Shown here: one piece after another, positions 1 through 9,350 of the stretch
Numbering within the stretch: position 1 is the first letter of the stretch
How the letters are laid out: each line of letters opens with the position of its first letter
NCBI GenBank assembly: GCA_037976565.1
Contig: CP137680.1
Coordinates: 16,240,374-16,304,373, forward strand
DNA length: 64,000 nucleotides
Direction: 5' to 3'
Origin: Mesocentrotus franciscanus
Taxonomy: Eukaryota > Echinodermata > Echinoidea > Camarodonta > Strongylocentrotidae
The notes under the pieces: generated by a model
Seen by the model: the letters and a program-made list of their open reading frames with translations, nothing else
The model's database searches: none
What the model was told of the DNA's origin: nothing
Position numbers and translations under genes: made by a program

Positions 1-464
1 GAGGGGTCTAAGACTGACTCTCAAGTGATAGGTATTCCTTTAATTTCCTCTTAAAATGCGCAAAGTTTTTTATTTCCTTTATATCATTAGGAAGGGAATT
101 CCAATGTTTTATGGCATTGTAATAAAATGAATTTCCAATATTACCTACTCTTTCCGGTAAGTTAAAGTTTAATAGGCTATTTCTTGTATTTTAATCATGT
201 AAGTCAGTAACAAGATCGAAGTTGGATCGAATATAATGATTCGACCTCGTATGATATATTTTATGCACATGATCGATGGCTTTCGATACAATACGAGTTG
301 TTTTGATCTTTGGTTGACTTCAAGAAAACTGGCTTTAGAAAGTTCGCTGTAGCCAACATGAGTTCTTGGACCAGAACAGTTGATGAATCTCACCATTTTG
401 TTCTGTATAATTTTCAACTTCTTTCGATCTGACTCATTATGTTACATGCAGGGTTAGCATATAG
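1..464 (-). pseudogene. Non-LTR retrotransposon RT C-terminal remnant, part 1
   Basis: Read on the minus strand this encodes the tail of a LINE-type reverse transcriptase. 169-417 contains IQNKMVRFI, THVGYSEL and an R-rich helix, the usual layout after the RT palm in CR1/L2/jockey-like elements. Below about 170, in another frame, HWNSLPNDIKEIKNFAHFKR matches the conserved end of such RTs. Frame changes and stops show it is dead. It continues beyond the hAT insertion at 1595. Superfamily is an inference; the LINE nature is well supported by motif order. Confidence 0.75.
457..464. repeat. 8-bp target site duplication (left)
   Basis: GCATATAG occurs immediately left of the TIR at 465 and again at 1587-1594 immediately right of the element. 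An 8-bp duplication is the hallmark of hAT transposition. Confidence 0.9.
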
Positions 465-1586
465 CAGGGGCGGCGATCCGGGGACGGGGACACGTCCCCT
501 GAAAATTTGAAAAAGTGCCCCAAAAATGTATAGCAAATACTGGCTGCAACACACTTTTAGGCTCTAGGGGCCCAAGAGTGCAGCGTTTAGACAAATAAAA
601 ATGCAAAAATCTTCTCACTCGGAAGATACGCTCCCTCGCATAATATCCTTCAAAATGTACATGTAGATATTGTATAAAACTGAAGTGTGCAAAAAGTATA
701 TTGCTTGTTCTTATACTATAGTTTTTATAATACAAAAAACTTTAAAAACTGTGAGGGGTAGTCACTTCTGTCACCTTCACCCTTCTCGTTCACTATGCTC
801 CCTCGTACTGGCATACTGATGGGGGGCTTAGGGGCAGTTGCCCCCAATAAAATTAAAGAAGGGGTTTATTTCTAATTCGATACAAGTGATTTACGATTGT
901 TGCTGAAATGGCATGATTTTCCCTGAGCTTCCGGGGGCTCTGCCTCCTGGACCCCACCAAGAGCCCTAAAGCATGCCCCTGGTTGCTCATCTGACCGTAA
1001 TTAAATGCCTAAAACCCCTGAGCTTCAGGGGGCTCCGCCCCTTGACCCCACCAGGGCCCTAAGGCGGGCCCCTGAATGCTCATATGACCGTTATTAAATG
1101 CCTAAAACCCCTGAGCCTCCGGGGGCTCTGCCCCCTGGACCCCACCAAGGGCCCTAAGGTAGCCACTGGTTGCTCATCTGATCGTAATTTGATGCTTAAA
1201 ACCCCGAGCTTCTAGGGGCTCCGCCCCAGACCCCACTCCAATTAGTGACCTGCATGCCAGTGACACAAATAATGTATCAAAATACGCTCATCTGAACGTA
1301 ATTAAATGCCTAAAACCCCTGAGCTTCCGGGGCTTCGTCCCTTGACCCCGCCGGGGCTTTGCCCCTGGACCCCACGCCAATTTACGCTCCACTTGCTTTG
1401 CTCTACCTGATCGTTAATACCTTAGCCCCCCCTTCCATTTTAAAAACGTTCCGCGGGGCCTTCATGTAACATGTAAGAATGGTGGTGATGCGGATTTTTT
1501 TCCTGCCCCCCAAACGTTTTTGATCATTACGACACTGCTCCCTCGCATTTCGGCCCCCCGGTCATGAAAAGAAATCGCCGCCCCTG
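465..1586. mobile_element. Non-autonomous hAT-type DNA transposon, 1,122 bp
   Basis: Ends are inverted: CAGGGGCGGCGAT at the left and ATCGCCGCCCCTG at the right, flanked by the 8-bp duplication GCATATAG. There is no transposase ORF. The interior is GC-rich and holds several diverged direct copies (about 935-1400) of a roughly 90-110 bp unit with CCCCTGAGCTTC, GGGGGCTCCGCCCC and GACCCCACC. The element sits inside the LINE remnant, so it inserted later. The 8-bp TSD and CAGGG terminus point to hAT; the exact family cannot be named without a repeat library. Confidence 0.88.
930..1400. repeat. Internal GC-rich direct repeats of the hAT element
   Basis: Four or five imperfect units each contain CCTAAAACCCCTGAGC, a short GC-rich hairpin (GGGGGCTCTGCCCCC type) and GACCCCAC. 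Unit spacing is about 90-110 bp and the units differ by indels. Confidence 0.75.
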
Positions 1587-1594
1587 GCATATAG

Positions 1595-2050
1595 TCAAAC
1601 AAACATTGAATAAGAGCAAAACAGAGTACTACGTCTTGCTTTTAAATCCATACAACTTTGATATCTGTCAAAAAAATTCAGACGAGAATTAGCTTTTTTT
1701 TTACAACTGATTCTACTGATTCTAAGATGAAAATGAAATTGCGCTAGCCAACCCAATGCCTAAGATTATTTTCTCTTGATTATTGTGCATGTGTCACTTT
1801 GAATTCAAATGACTTTTTAGAACGAAACAAAATGCTTTCTGTTTTTCTCAAGTGTAAAGAAAGCTTATTATCAGTCATCCAATCGAGTAATCAACACATG
1901 TAGACAGCTGTTCACTGAGCTTTTCCTCAAGATATTTTGGATTAGGATTTGAATAGAGTAGCTACGCTGTCATCTGCGTACAATAATATTTTAGTACAGC
2001 TATATAAAATTACAAACATACATATCATTGATATAACTTGTGAATATATA
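1595..2050 (-). pseudogene. Non-LTR retrotransposon RT remnant, part 2 (YADD)
   Basis: On the minus strand the RT catalytic box LYADDSVA is at about 1965-1985. It is followed by a shifted frame with TDNKLSLHLRKTESILFRSK (about 1840-1880) and then LIQCLFDY beside the hAT insertion. Together with 1-464 this gives palm motif C, thumb and C-terminal tail in the right order. At least three frame changes and several stops make it non-functional. Upstream of about 2050 the RT signal fades. Confidence 0.75.
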
Positions 2051-3178
2051 TATTCTTGTGTAACAAAAGAAGTATTACATTTGGCCTCTGCGTAGCCAAA
2101 AAAAAAATGGTACATAATATAAGAGTCATTTTGAAGGAAAAAAAGAAGAAAATCCCATCAGGCAGGTAATTTGATGTTCTATTTCAGGAGATTTACTTTC
2201 GGCTATAACTTTTAAGATACCATACCAAACTTACACGCGGCGTTTTTGTTTTGATTAATTGACCTCAGGTTGGTGATTTTTACTTCGTAATGTAAGCACC
2301 TTTTTTCTCGTTTATATTAGTGTTGGTGTTTCCTGTTGAATGATATAATAAAGAGATGATGAGTCATTGTATCTGTTATGTTTTTTGACTGAGCGTGAAT
2401 AATTGCATGGTTTGAGTTGTTTCTTCTGTGAAGTTACAAAACAATGAATGAACGTGCGCGTGCAAGCCCTAGATCTATACTATAGTACATATAGCTATCT
2501 CGTGCTGCTGGACGCGGCGCGATATATATACCCAGCGCTGCGCTTGCGGTCACATCGCCCATAACATTAACATAAGCAGCTAGTTCGAGCTCTCAGCTAC
2601 CAGCTCGGAGAAGTTTGTCTGCGTGGGCGTGGTCCAATTGTTGAATTCTTGGGCCTGTTGCGAGAAACTGTCAAGTTTCTGCAACACAATGAACATATGA
2701 AATGAGTGCATGAATTGAAATGTATGCTGAAACAAAATTGTCATGTCCACTCCAATGTTTATTTTATTTTTCATTTTTTCACTTTTATTCCCGTTTTTTT
2801 AATTCATTTTTTCTACTGAATTGTGTTTTTATCTAAACCATTTTCCTTATCATTCTTTGGGTTTTTAACTGTTCTCTCTTGCATGTAAGCTCCTTGAATA
2901 AATACAATGAATTGTTTCCCTTTTGTGTTATATTTTTCATCATCTTCTTCTTCACCATCTATTTCCCTTCCCACATGACCTTTGCTTTTATCTTGCTTTC
3001 TCCCTTTTATCTCTCAAAATCCTTCATTTCTTTTCCTTATCACATCTTCCTTTCACTCACTGTCTTATTTTTTTTCTGCTTCTGCTTCCTTTTGTTGTGA
3101 TTCATTTTCTTTGTTTCCTCTATTTTTTTTCTTTCTATGTACCTTTATTTTTGTCTTGTTTCTTGAGCTTTCCGCATA
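2051..3178. other. Non-coding, AT-rich; pyrimidine-rich tract
   Basis: No supported gene. About 2500-2560 is a short GC-rich patch with a TATATATA run. 2760-3170 is strongly T/C-rich on the plus strand; the short ORFs there are low-complexity products of this composition. Confidence 0.6.
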
Positions 3179-3554
3179 AGGCCAAATAACAAAAATAATG
3201 TGTTTCTCGTCCGGACTTTTAAAAAAAAGGAGGAGGCAGGGCATTACTATTTACTATTTTAAGCTATTTTTTTCCAAGATGGCTGCCATGCTAATTGTAG
3301 CTGGCCAAGCCTATTTATATTCACAGATATTGTGCTATGTGAGTATACTGATGCAATGTATATTGTATGACAAAAACAAATTATTTGTATCACTTTAATA
3401 GCAGCTATTTAAACAAAAATGTATATCAAGGTTTTTTTTCGGGGGGGTGGTTTGGCTTTTTTTCTTCTAAATAGTAAATAGTAAAAAAGAGGAGGCGGCA
3501 GCCAAAAAGGAGGCGGGCGGGGACGAGAAACACTTCATTTTTGTTATTTGGCCT
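3179..3554. mobile_element. MITE-like element with 34-bp terminal inverted repeats
   Basis: The left end AGGCCAAATAACAAAAATAA (continuing into TGTGTTTCTCGTCC) is matched by the reverse complement GGACGAGAAACAC...TTGTTATTTGGCCT at 3521-3554. The interior is non-coding and has a purine-rich GGAGGAGGCAG stretch near each end. No clear target duplication was seen, so the superfamily is left open. Confidence 0.8.
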
Positions 3555-4293
3555 AATATAGAATACTGGTACTTACAGTAACCGAAAGCTTCAGTCTCTG
3601 ATATTGAATGATGGGTTGTTCCGCTGAGACTACATCTGGCTCCACTGACCGCCTCTACAGATTATGAGGAAGGTTGACAAATGTCAGTTTTATTAAAGAA
3701 TTACCCATACCAGACGGTTATTTCTGTCTAACCGGTACTTTCCTTTTTCTTTTCTGGAGTTCTGGTAAATATAGAAAATAAATTCTCACAGAATCCAACG
3801 AAACTTACACTGAAAGTTCAAGATTACCAATAAGTGACATTTGTTAAATAATTTTGGTAGGAAAAGTATTGTTGCTGAGTAATGAGTGTAACAGTTATAT
3901 TTTGTACCATTTTATATTTACTTTCCATTTGATGGCTCTACATTTTGCTTTCCATACTCTGTTTTGCATCTCATTTACATTTCAACTCCGGCCTCCATTC
4001 CTCTTTGCACCTTCACACATCAATGACATCACTCTCATTGCCATTACCGCACCTGTTTCTTCCATTCCATTTCCACCCCTCATGGAGTCATGCTACCATT
4101 TCCATTCCATTTCCACTTCACATGGTTCTATTGTTTGGTTCTCATTTATATTCAGAACACCTCATGATCACCCTTCCATACTGTCTATTGGTTCTTCCTT
4201 CTCCCTGGGTTCTTCCATTATGTTGTACTATTCTATTTTATGTTTCTGATTGGTTATTTATTTATGATGTCATTTATGTTCTGATGGTTAAAA
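3555..4293. other. Region upstream of DCTD; no gene seen
   Basis: AT-rich, no supported ORF. The plus-strand ORFs at 3854-4307 are in low-complexity C/T-rich sequence. The DCTD promoter should lie here or just downstream, but I see no decisive core element. Confidence 0.5.
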
Positions 4294-4508
4294 TTGACTT
4301 TCTCTAAATATAGTCAGTGCAACTCAGGATGTGGTCTAGTCAAGGCATCATTTTATTTTTGTCTCCTTTTAATTAGATTAAGCTGTTCTGTTTATTTGAG
4401 AGCCAGAGTTCATAAGTTGATTTCAGCAGGAGTTCAGTATTTGAGAGCAGAGTTTGAGAGAAGCAATTTTATAAGTTTACATGAGCATAGAAAGATAAGG
4501 AAATCCAG
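4294..4508 (+). other. DCTD: Probable 5' UTR exon of DCTD (start uncertain)
   Basis: A strong donor (CAG|GTAAGT) ends an exon at 4508 and a polypyrimidine tract plus TGTAG acceptor precedes 4836. The frame joined across this intron is open up to the DCTD ATG but contains no ATG upstream of it, so this exon reads as untranslated leader. The 5' boundary shown is only the limit of the open frame, not a mapped start site. Confidence 0.45.
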
Positions 4509-4860
4509 GTAAGTAGGCCTGACACCATGTGCTTAAGACAGGTCACTATGTACAAATGGGAGTTGTGGTTTTTATTGAAGATGATGCCCAGTAAGTTTTT
4601 GTGTGTTTGCTTTTATTTAACTGGTTAAAACAACCAATCTACTGCAGGATAAACAATCCAGAATAAATCGTAGCAATTTTCTCTCAAAATATGATTCCCA
4701 TACCAGAGCTCAAGATCAGCTTTAATCACCTGTTTTTTTCTTAGTTCTATTATATTTAACTTTTAAATGATATGATGATCACTTATGAAGAATTTTAATA
4801 ACTCTTTTAAATCTTTTAAAAATCTTTTTTTGTAGAAACCCAGTAAGAGGAAGGACAAGA

Positions 4861-7800
4861 ATGGCTGTAAAGCGAGAGGACTATCTTGATTGGGCCGATT
4901 ACTTCATGGCTGTTGCTTTCCTATCGGCACAGAGGAGTAAAGATCCACGCACACAGGTAAAAAAGAATTCTTAAGAAGTGGTTGGCATGTGAAGAAGAAT
5001 GAGTTGCAACAAATATTAGTTGATAAACAGAAAAAAACAGGTGATTTCTCTGAGCAGTTATTTCTTTGTCTCTCTTCTGAGTAAAAAACCTGTTTACTAA
5101 TTGTATGCATACTTCTTGAAGGAAGGTTTCCCTTGAAACCTGAAATCTTAAAGATTGTCAGACATAGCAACAGTGAATGTATGCAAAGTGGATAATCTGT
5201 AAAGAGATGCCATTGTGTGTAGCAGGTGAATCAAAAAAAAAAAAAAAACAGGGATTCTGGAGAGAAACATGCATGAATTTAAATACATTAGTAAACAGGT
5301 CAATATATAGACTGGTTTACTAATATATTTAAATTTCATGCGTAATTTTTAAACAAAGACCATTCTTGACAACCTGAAAACTTGCCTGAGGCTTGCCTGA
5401 CATAACAACAATTATTATATACAGACTGAATTCCAAGTATTGTACTTCATTCATTAATAACAGGTTAATGGAATAACTTGTCACTAGGTCCCAGGAAAGA
5501 AACATCCATAAATTTGAATATGTTAGTAAACTGGTCTATGGGAAGAGCTATCTGACCAAACAACAACTGATGCTTAACAAAAGAAACAGGTCAAATGTCT
5601 GAAACAGCTGAACCAAATATCTTGTCATGATATATTGTGAGAGAATATCCATTGTTTGAATGCATTACCAAATGTTCTATTAGTAGGCAACCATTGTTAT
5701 TCATTTCAAAGATGAGTGTCCTACATTGTAGGTAATATACAGGTTATTTAGTATCTCACAAGTTGTACAACCCTAGCATAAGTATTTTAATCAAAATGGC
5801 GACTCCCATTTGAGAACGACTAGCAAGGAAAGTGCAACTTTGGAGGTTATTTTTCGTGCTAAGTAGTGAAATAGTGATTGCAAGATTTTATTATTTGACT
5901 GGCTTACAATTTTGAATAAGATTATCAGCTAATGTTTGTTGCATTTTCATTCTCCATTTAAGAGTGCAGGCAATACACTGTATGCATCATGTTGTATTAA
6001 TTTCACTTTTGTATTTAATTGTCTGATTGAATGGTTTCATGATGTGCCAATGTGATCCATTCATGTAGACTATTGGATATTTCAAATACTGAGGTTTCAG
6101 CCTTCACGGTGTCTTCTTTAAGTAGTGATGTAGAGTGAAAAAAGGGCTTCCTTTCTCAAACACTCGCCATACTTTATCAGATCAGATGTGAATCTAATGA
6201 GAATATTAGAACTATGGTATGTTTGCAAACTTTGCATCCATATTTATTGATGATATTGCAAACTTTGAGATATGTTTCAGTTTTTAAAACAATTGAGAAA
6301 AAACATGAATTACTTGTAAAACTTTCTAAGCTATGATGTATACCTTAAAGTACTTTTTTTTCCCTTTATTGACAAAAAAAACACAGGTTGGAGCATGTAT
6401 TGTCAATGATGAAAATAAGATTGTTGGCATCGGATATAATGGAATGCCCAGAGGGTGCAGTGATGAAATGTTACCATGGCAACGAAAAAACGATGATTGG
6501 CTGGAGACCAAGATTCCATATGGTAGGTCTTATTCTTAATTTGATACTTGCAAATTTGTGTGAAAATTCATTAACCTTTGATCAGAACAAATTATACAAA
6601 ATGGAAATGGAATCGTTTGAATCAGTTTCATTTTATAATTAATAGAATTTTCAAGTTTTGCTTTTCTTTCAATCTAGTGGGCTGAGAAACAAAGTTATGT
6701 TTTAGTGAAGTACAATGATTAAAATTTTCAGTGTCTGTAGATTTGAAATAAAAGTTCAGAGTGATTTTATTGAATTTTATTAATTTTTGTTAAATGTACT
6801 AGTTAAATCACTCAAAATTTCACTCTCAGAGACAACTCTTTCTTGGACGGGAAAAGAAGATTTAGGATTGAATCATGGGTACAGTAGGCTACTTTCGTAA
6901 TGTAATCAAGTTTAATGCACAAATCTTGTTAAGTGTCTCATCAAAATTATTTCAGTCACGCATTAACAATAATTGCATAAATTCCATGTTATTAGGTAGA
7001 ACAAGCCATAATGTTTGTCCTTCCTAGCAACAACTAATGTATGCAATTATTCATTACAGGTGAATGAAATAATTTGTAACTAGGCACTTAACAAAGATTC
7101 ATGCATTAAATTTGATTACCGGTACATTACGAAAATGGTCTATTGAATGCTGTGGTTTTTGATATTAGTGAAATTGGTTATTTTTCTTTACATAGTATGT
7201 CATGCAGAAATGAACGCCGTGATGAACAAGAACTGTGCGTCGGTGAAAGGCTGCACCATCTACGTAGCTCTCTTTCCCTGCAACGAGTGCACCAAGGTCA
7301 TCATGCAATCGGGGATCAAGGAGGTCGTCTACATGTCGGACACCAAGCACGATAAGCCTTCCATGGTTGCATCCAGACGGTTGCTGGATGCTGTAGGGAT
7401 ACCATATAGGTATGTTGGTACAATGTATTCATCTATCCAACCTTGCTATCATGGTGATTTTAATGATAGCAAAGTTGGTTTTAATGATAGTTGAGTAATT
7501 TTGAGAAAGAGATTAGTGAAAATTTCAAGGAAAAATGGAAATTACAAGAGTTTAAATTTGTGATCAATTACAATTGCAATTTGGTGATTTCTGTTGCGAG
7601 GTGTTCTATTTGTTTTGTAATAAATTTCACTTTCTCCAAAGAATACTTACACATATGAATATTTTGTACCTGATTTCTAGGTATATCTTTCGACACATCC
7701 TTTTAAACATTCCTGTATACAAATTAATACGTTCCTTTATAAATATCCAAGGAGAGTGAGAGTTTTTATATTTCTTGTTGTACAAAAGAAATGAAGAGCT

Positions 7801-8840
7801 ATGTGCAGGTGATATAGAGTTGGTATGTTTGTAACTGTTGATTCAGAGTCTGGTGACCTCTCTACTAGAGTGGGACATGCAAAGTGATTGATCTTTGTTG
7901 AAGAACCATGTCTCTACTCCTTAAGATGTGTTTTAGTTGTTTAACTGTTTCAACTGTTTTCTTGAAAGAGTATATGATGTCAACTTATCAACTTTAAAGC
8001 TTTATTCATACACCAGAGATGCCAACCAGTACGATTAAATCGTATTTAGTACGATATTAAGAGTGAAATACGATAATACGATATCACCTCTTAAAATACG
8101 ATTTTTCATCTTTCAAAAAAGAAACAAAAAAACATAAAAACCCATAAAAACCCATAAAAAACGCAGAATCGCATAGAAACATGTACAAATAATCCCCCGC
8201 AACCCCCCAAAAAACTTTGCTTTACAATTTTCTCATTAAATTTTAATGAAAGAGCAAACATTTTACTTGACCATTCTTACCAGTAAAGGGCAGGTCCAAG
8301 CTATTTGGATTGTGACGTACGGGACATTCAGAGACTTTAAACAAGAAATAACAACAGCGTCCCGTACGTCACGCAGCACATTTAATTCATTAAAAATTAA
8401 TTAAAGAATTGGTCAGAGCTAAAACTTTCCACAAATGAACTAGCCCATAATAGCCACAGACTCATACCAAAAGATAGCCATATAAATAATTTCATCTGTT
8501 ATTTCTTGTTTAAAGTCTCTGAATGTCCCGTACGTCACAATCCAAATAGCTTGGACCTGCCCTAAAACAATTTTCTGAACTTTTGCTGTGGTTAAGTCGA
8601 GTTTTCGTGAAAATCTGATTTTTTAGGATATTCCGTCTGTTTTTTTGTGTCAAGAGGTTGACATCTTTGATGCACTTTTATCATTCACATCAATAGGGGA
8701 AAAAAACCACTAAAAAAAAAAAAACATATTAGTATATTTTATTGTGACCTTCACACAGGCAACACATACCTAAACAGAGCAAAGTGACCATCGACTTTGG
8801 TGCCATGGAGGACGAGTTGGACTTGACAAGCAGCAGATAG
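4861..8840 (+). CDS. DCTD: Deoxycytidylate (dCMP) deaminase, four coding exons, complete
   Basis: Catalyses zinc-dependent deamination of dCMP to dUMP, which feeds thymidylate synthase; the family is allosterically activated by dCTP and inhibited by dTTP. Coding exons: 4861-4956, 6387-6522, 7196-7409 and 8759-8840, all with GT-AG introns and consistent phases (0, 1, 2), giving 175 aa against 178 aa in the human enzyme. The N-terminus has [20 protein letters not shown]. The substrate/allosteric loop GYNGMP is at residues 48-53. The zinc and catalytic motif HAE is at 80-82 (H80 ligand, E82 proton shuttle) and PCNEC at 105-109 gives ligands C106 and C109. The start is set by the absence of any upstream in-frame ATG in the leader exon and by family alignment. 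No disabling change is seen. Introns 2 and 3 (after exons 1 and 2) carry foldback MITEs and intron 3 (last) a hAT-like element. Confidence 0.95.
5269..5342. repeat. Foldback repeat in DCTD intron
   Basis: CATGCATGAATTTAAATACATTAGTAAACAGGTC is mirrored by its imperfect reverse complement ending at 5342 (arms about 33 bp, loop about 6 bp). The arm sequence recurs at 5505-5535 (ATTTGAATATGTTAGTAAAC) and, more loosely, at 61830-61890, so it belongs to a dispersed family. Confidence 0.7.
6891..7137. mobile_element. Diverged foldback MITE in DCTD intron
   Basis: The left end TTCGTAATGTAATCAAGTTT and right end ACATTACGAA flank an imperfect inverted repeat. The same ends and arm (GGTGAATGAAAT, GGCACTT, ACAAAG, TGCATTAAATTTG) occur in a nearly perfect copy at 26121-26289, and a partial arm occurs at about 5450-5535. 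Confidence 0.7.
8014..8669. mobile_element. hAT-like non-autonomous element in last DCTD intron
   Basis: Ends CAGAGATGCCAACC (8014) and GGTTGACATCTTTG (ending 8669) form an imperfect terminal inverted repeat, and the interior has no transposase. An ATACGAT-rich stretch (8028-8105) consists of short repeats of TACGAT. The hAT assignment rests on the CAGAGNTGCCAA-type terminus; no clean 8-bp duplication was found. Confidence 0.5.
8287..8563. repeat. Large near-perfect inverted repeat with CGTACGGGAC core
   Basis: Arms 8287-8357 and 8496-8563 match as reverse complements over about 67 bases (AGGGCAGGTCCAAGCTATTT at one end, its complement at the other), separated by about 138 bp. A further GTCCCGTACGTCAC copy lies just inside the left arm. 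It is nested in the hAT-like element and is probably a separate foldback insertion. Confidence 0.8.
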
Positions 8841-8980
8841 CAGATGGCCCCCAGTTGAGAGCACCAAGATGGCAGAGGAGAAGAATCATGTCAAGCAAGC
8901 AACATCTTGTGAATCCAATGTACCACGGATACCTCGTCAACAGTTCTCAAGATTATGTAGGTCGATTCCCAGAGAGATAG

Positions 8981-9013
8981 TGTGTGTGTGAGAGAGAGAG
9001 AGTGCGAGAGAGT
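8981..9013. repeat. GT/GA microsatellite in DCTD 3' UTR
   Basis: GTGTGTGTGAGAGAGAGAGAG followed by GCGAGAGAG; a simple repeat. Confidence 0.8.
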
Positions 9014-9043
9014 CACTGATTTTTATGAGAGAAGTGTGATTGC

Positions 9044-9049
9044 AATAAA
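9044..9049 (+). terminator. Polyadenylation signal AATAAA of DCTD
   Basis: AATAAA lies 204 bp after the DCTD stop codon. It is the first canonical hexamer in the 3' UTR and follows a GT/GA microsatellite at about 8981-9013. Cleavage is expected 10-30 bases further on. Confidence 0.6.
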
Positions 9050-9350
9050 AAGTAAACTCCTGTGAAGCAAACTCAACCTGATACCTTGTTAAAAGTTCAA
9101 TGCGAATCTTACCAAATTCTCATCACTATGTTGCTGATTCACAGAGAAAGAGAGGCTGATTTTCTGAGTGAATTTTGATTGCTTTGAAGTAAATGGTTTC
9201 AAGTGTGGGTATGAACTTTGAACCCTATGCTTTTAGAGCATTGAATCATGGGTAATGTGAATGTCATTGCCCAGGGCCCCGTCGATGTCGATTTCTGATG
9301 GATCAGAATCAAGCACAACTCAATTTGATTTGGATCAAGTGTAACTCTTT

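Noticed and set aside
2879..3189. Several overlapping plus-strand ORFs rich in Phe/Leu/Ser
   Set aside because: They come from a T/C-rich low-complexity tract; no homology-like motifs, no splice or start context.
4294..4860. N-terminal extension of dCMP deaminase through the upstream exon
   Set aside because: The joined frame is open but has no ATG before 4861; the family starts at this point.
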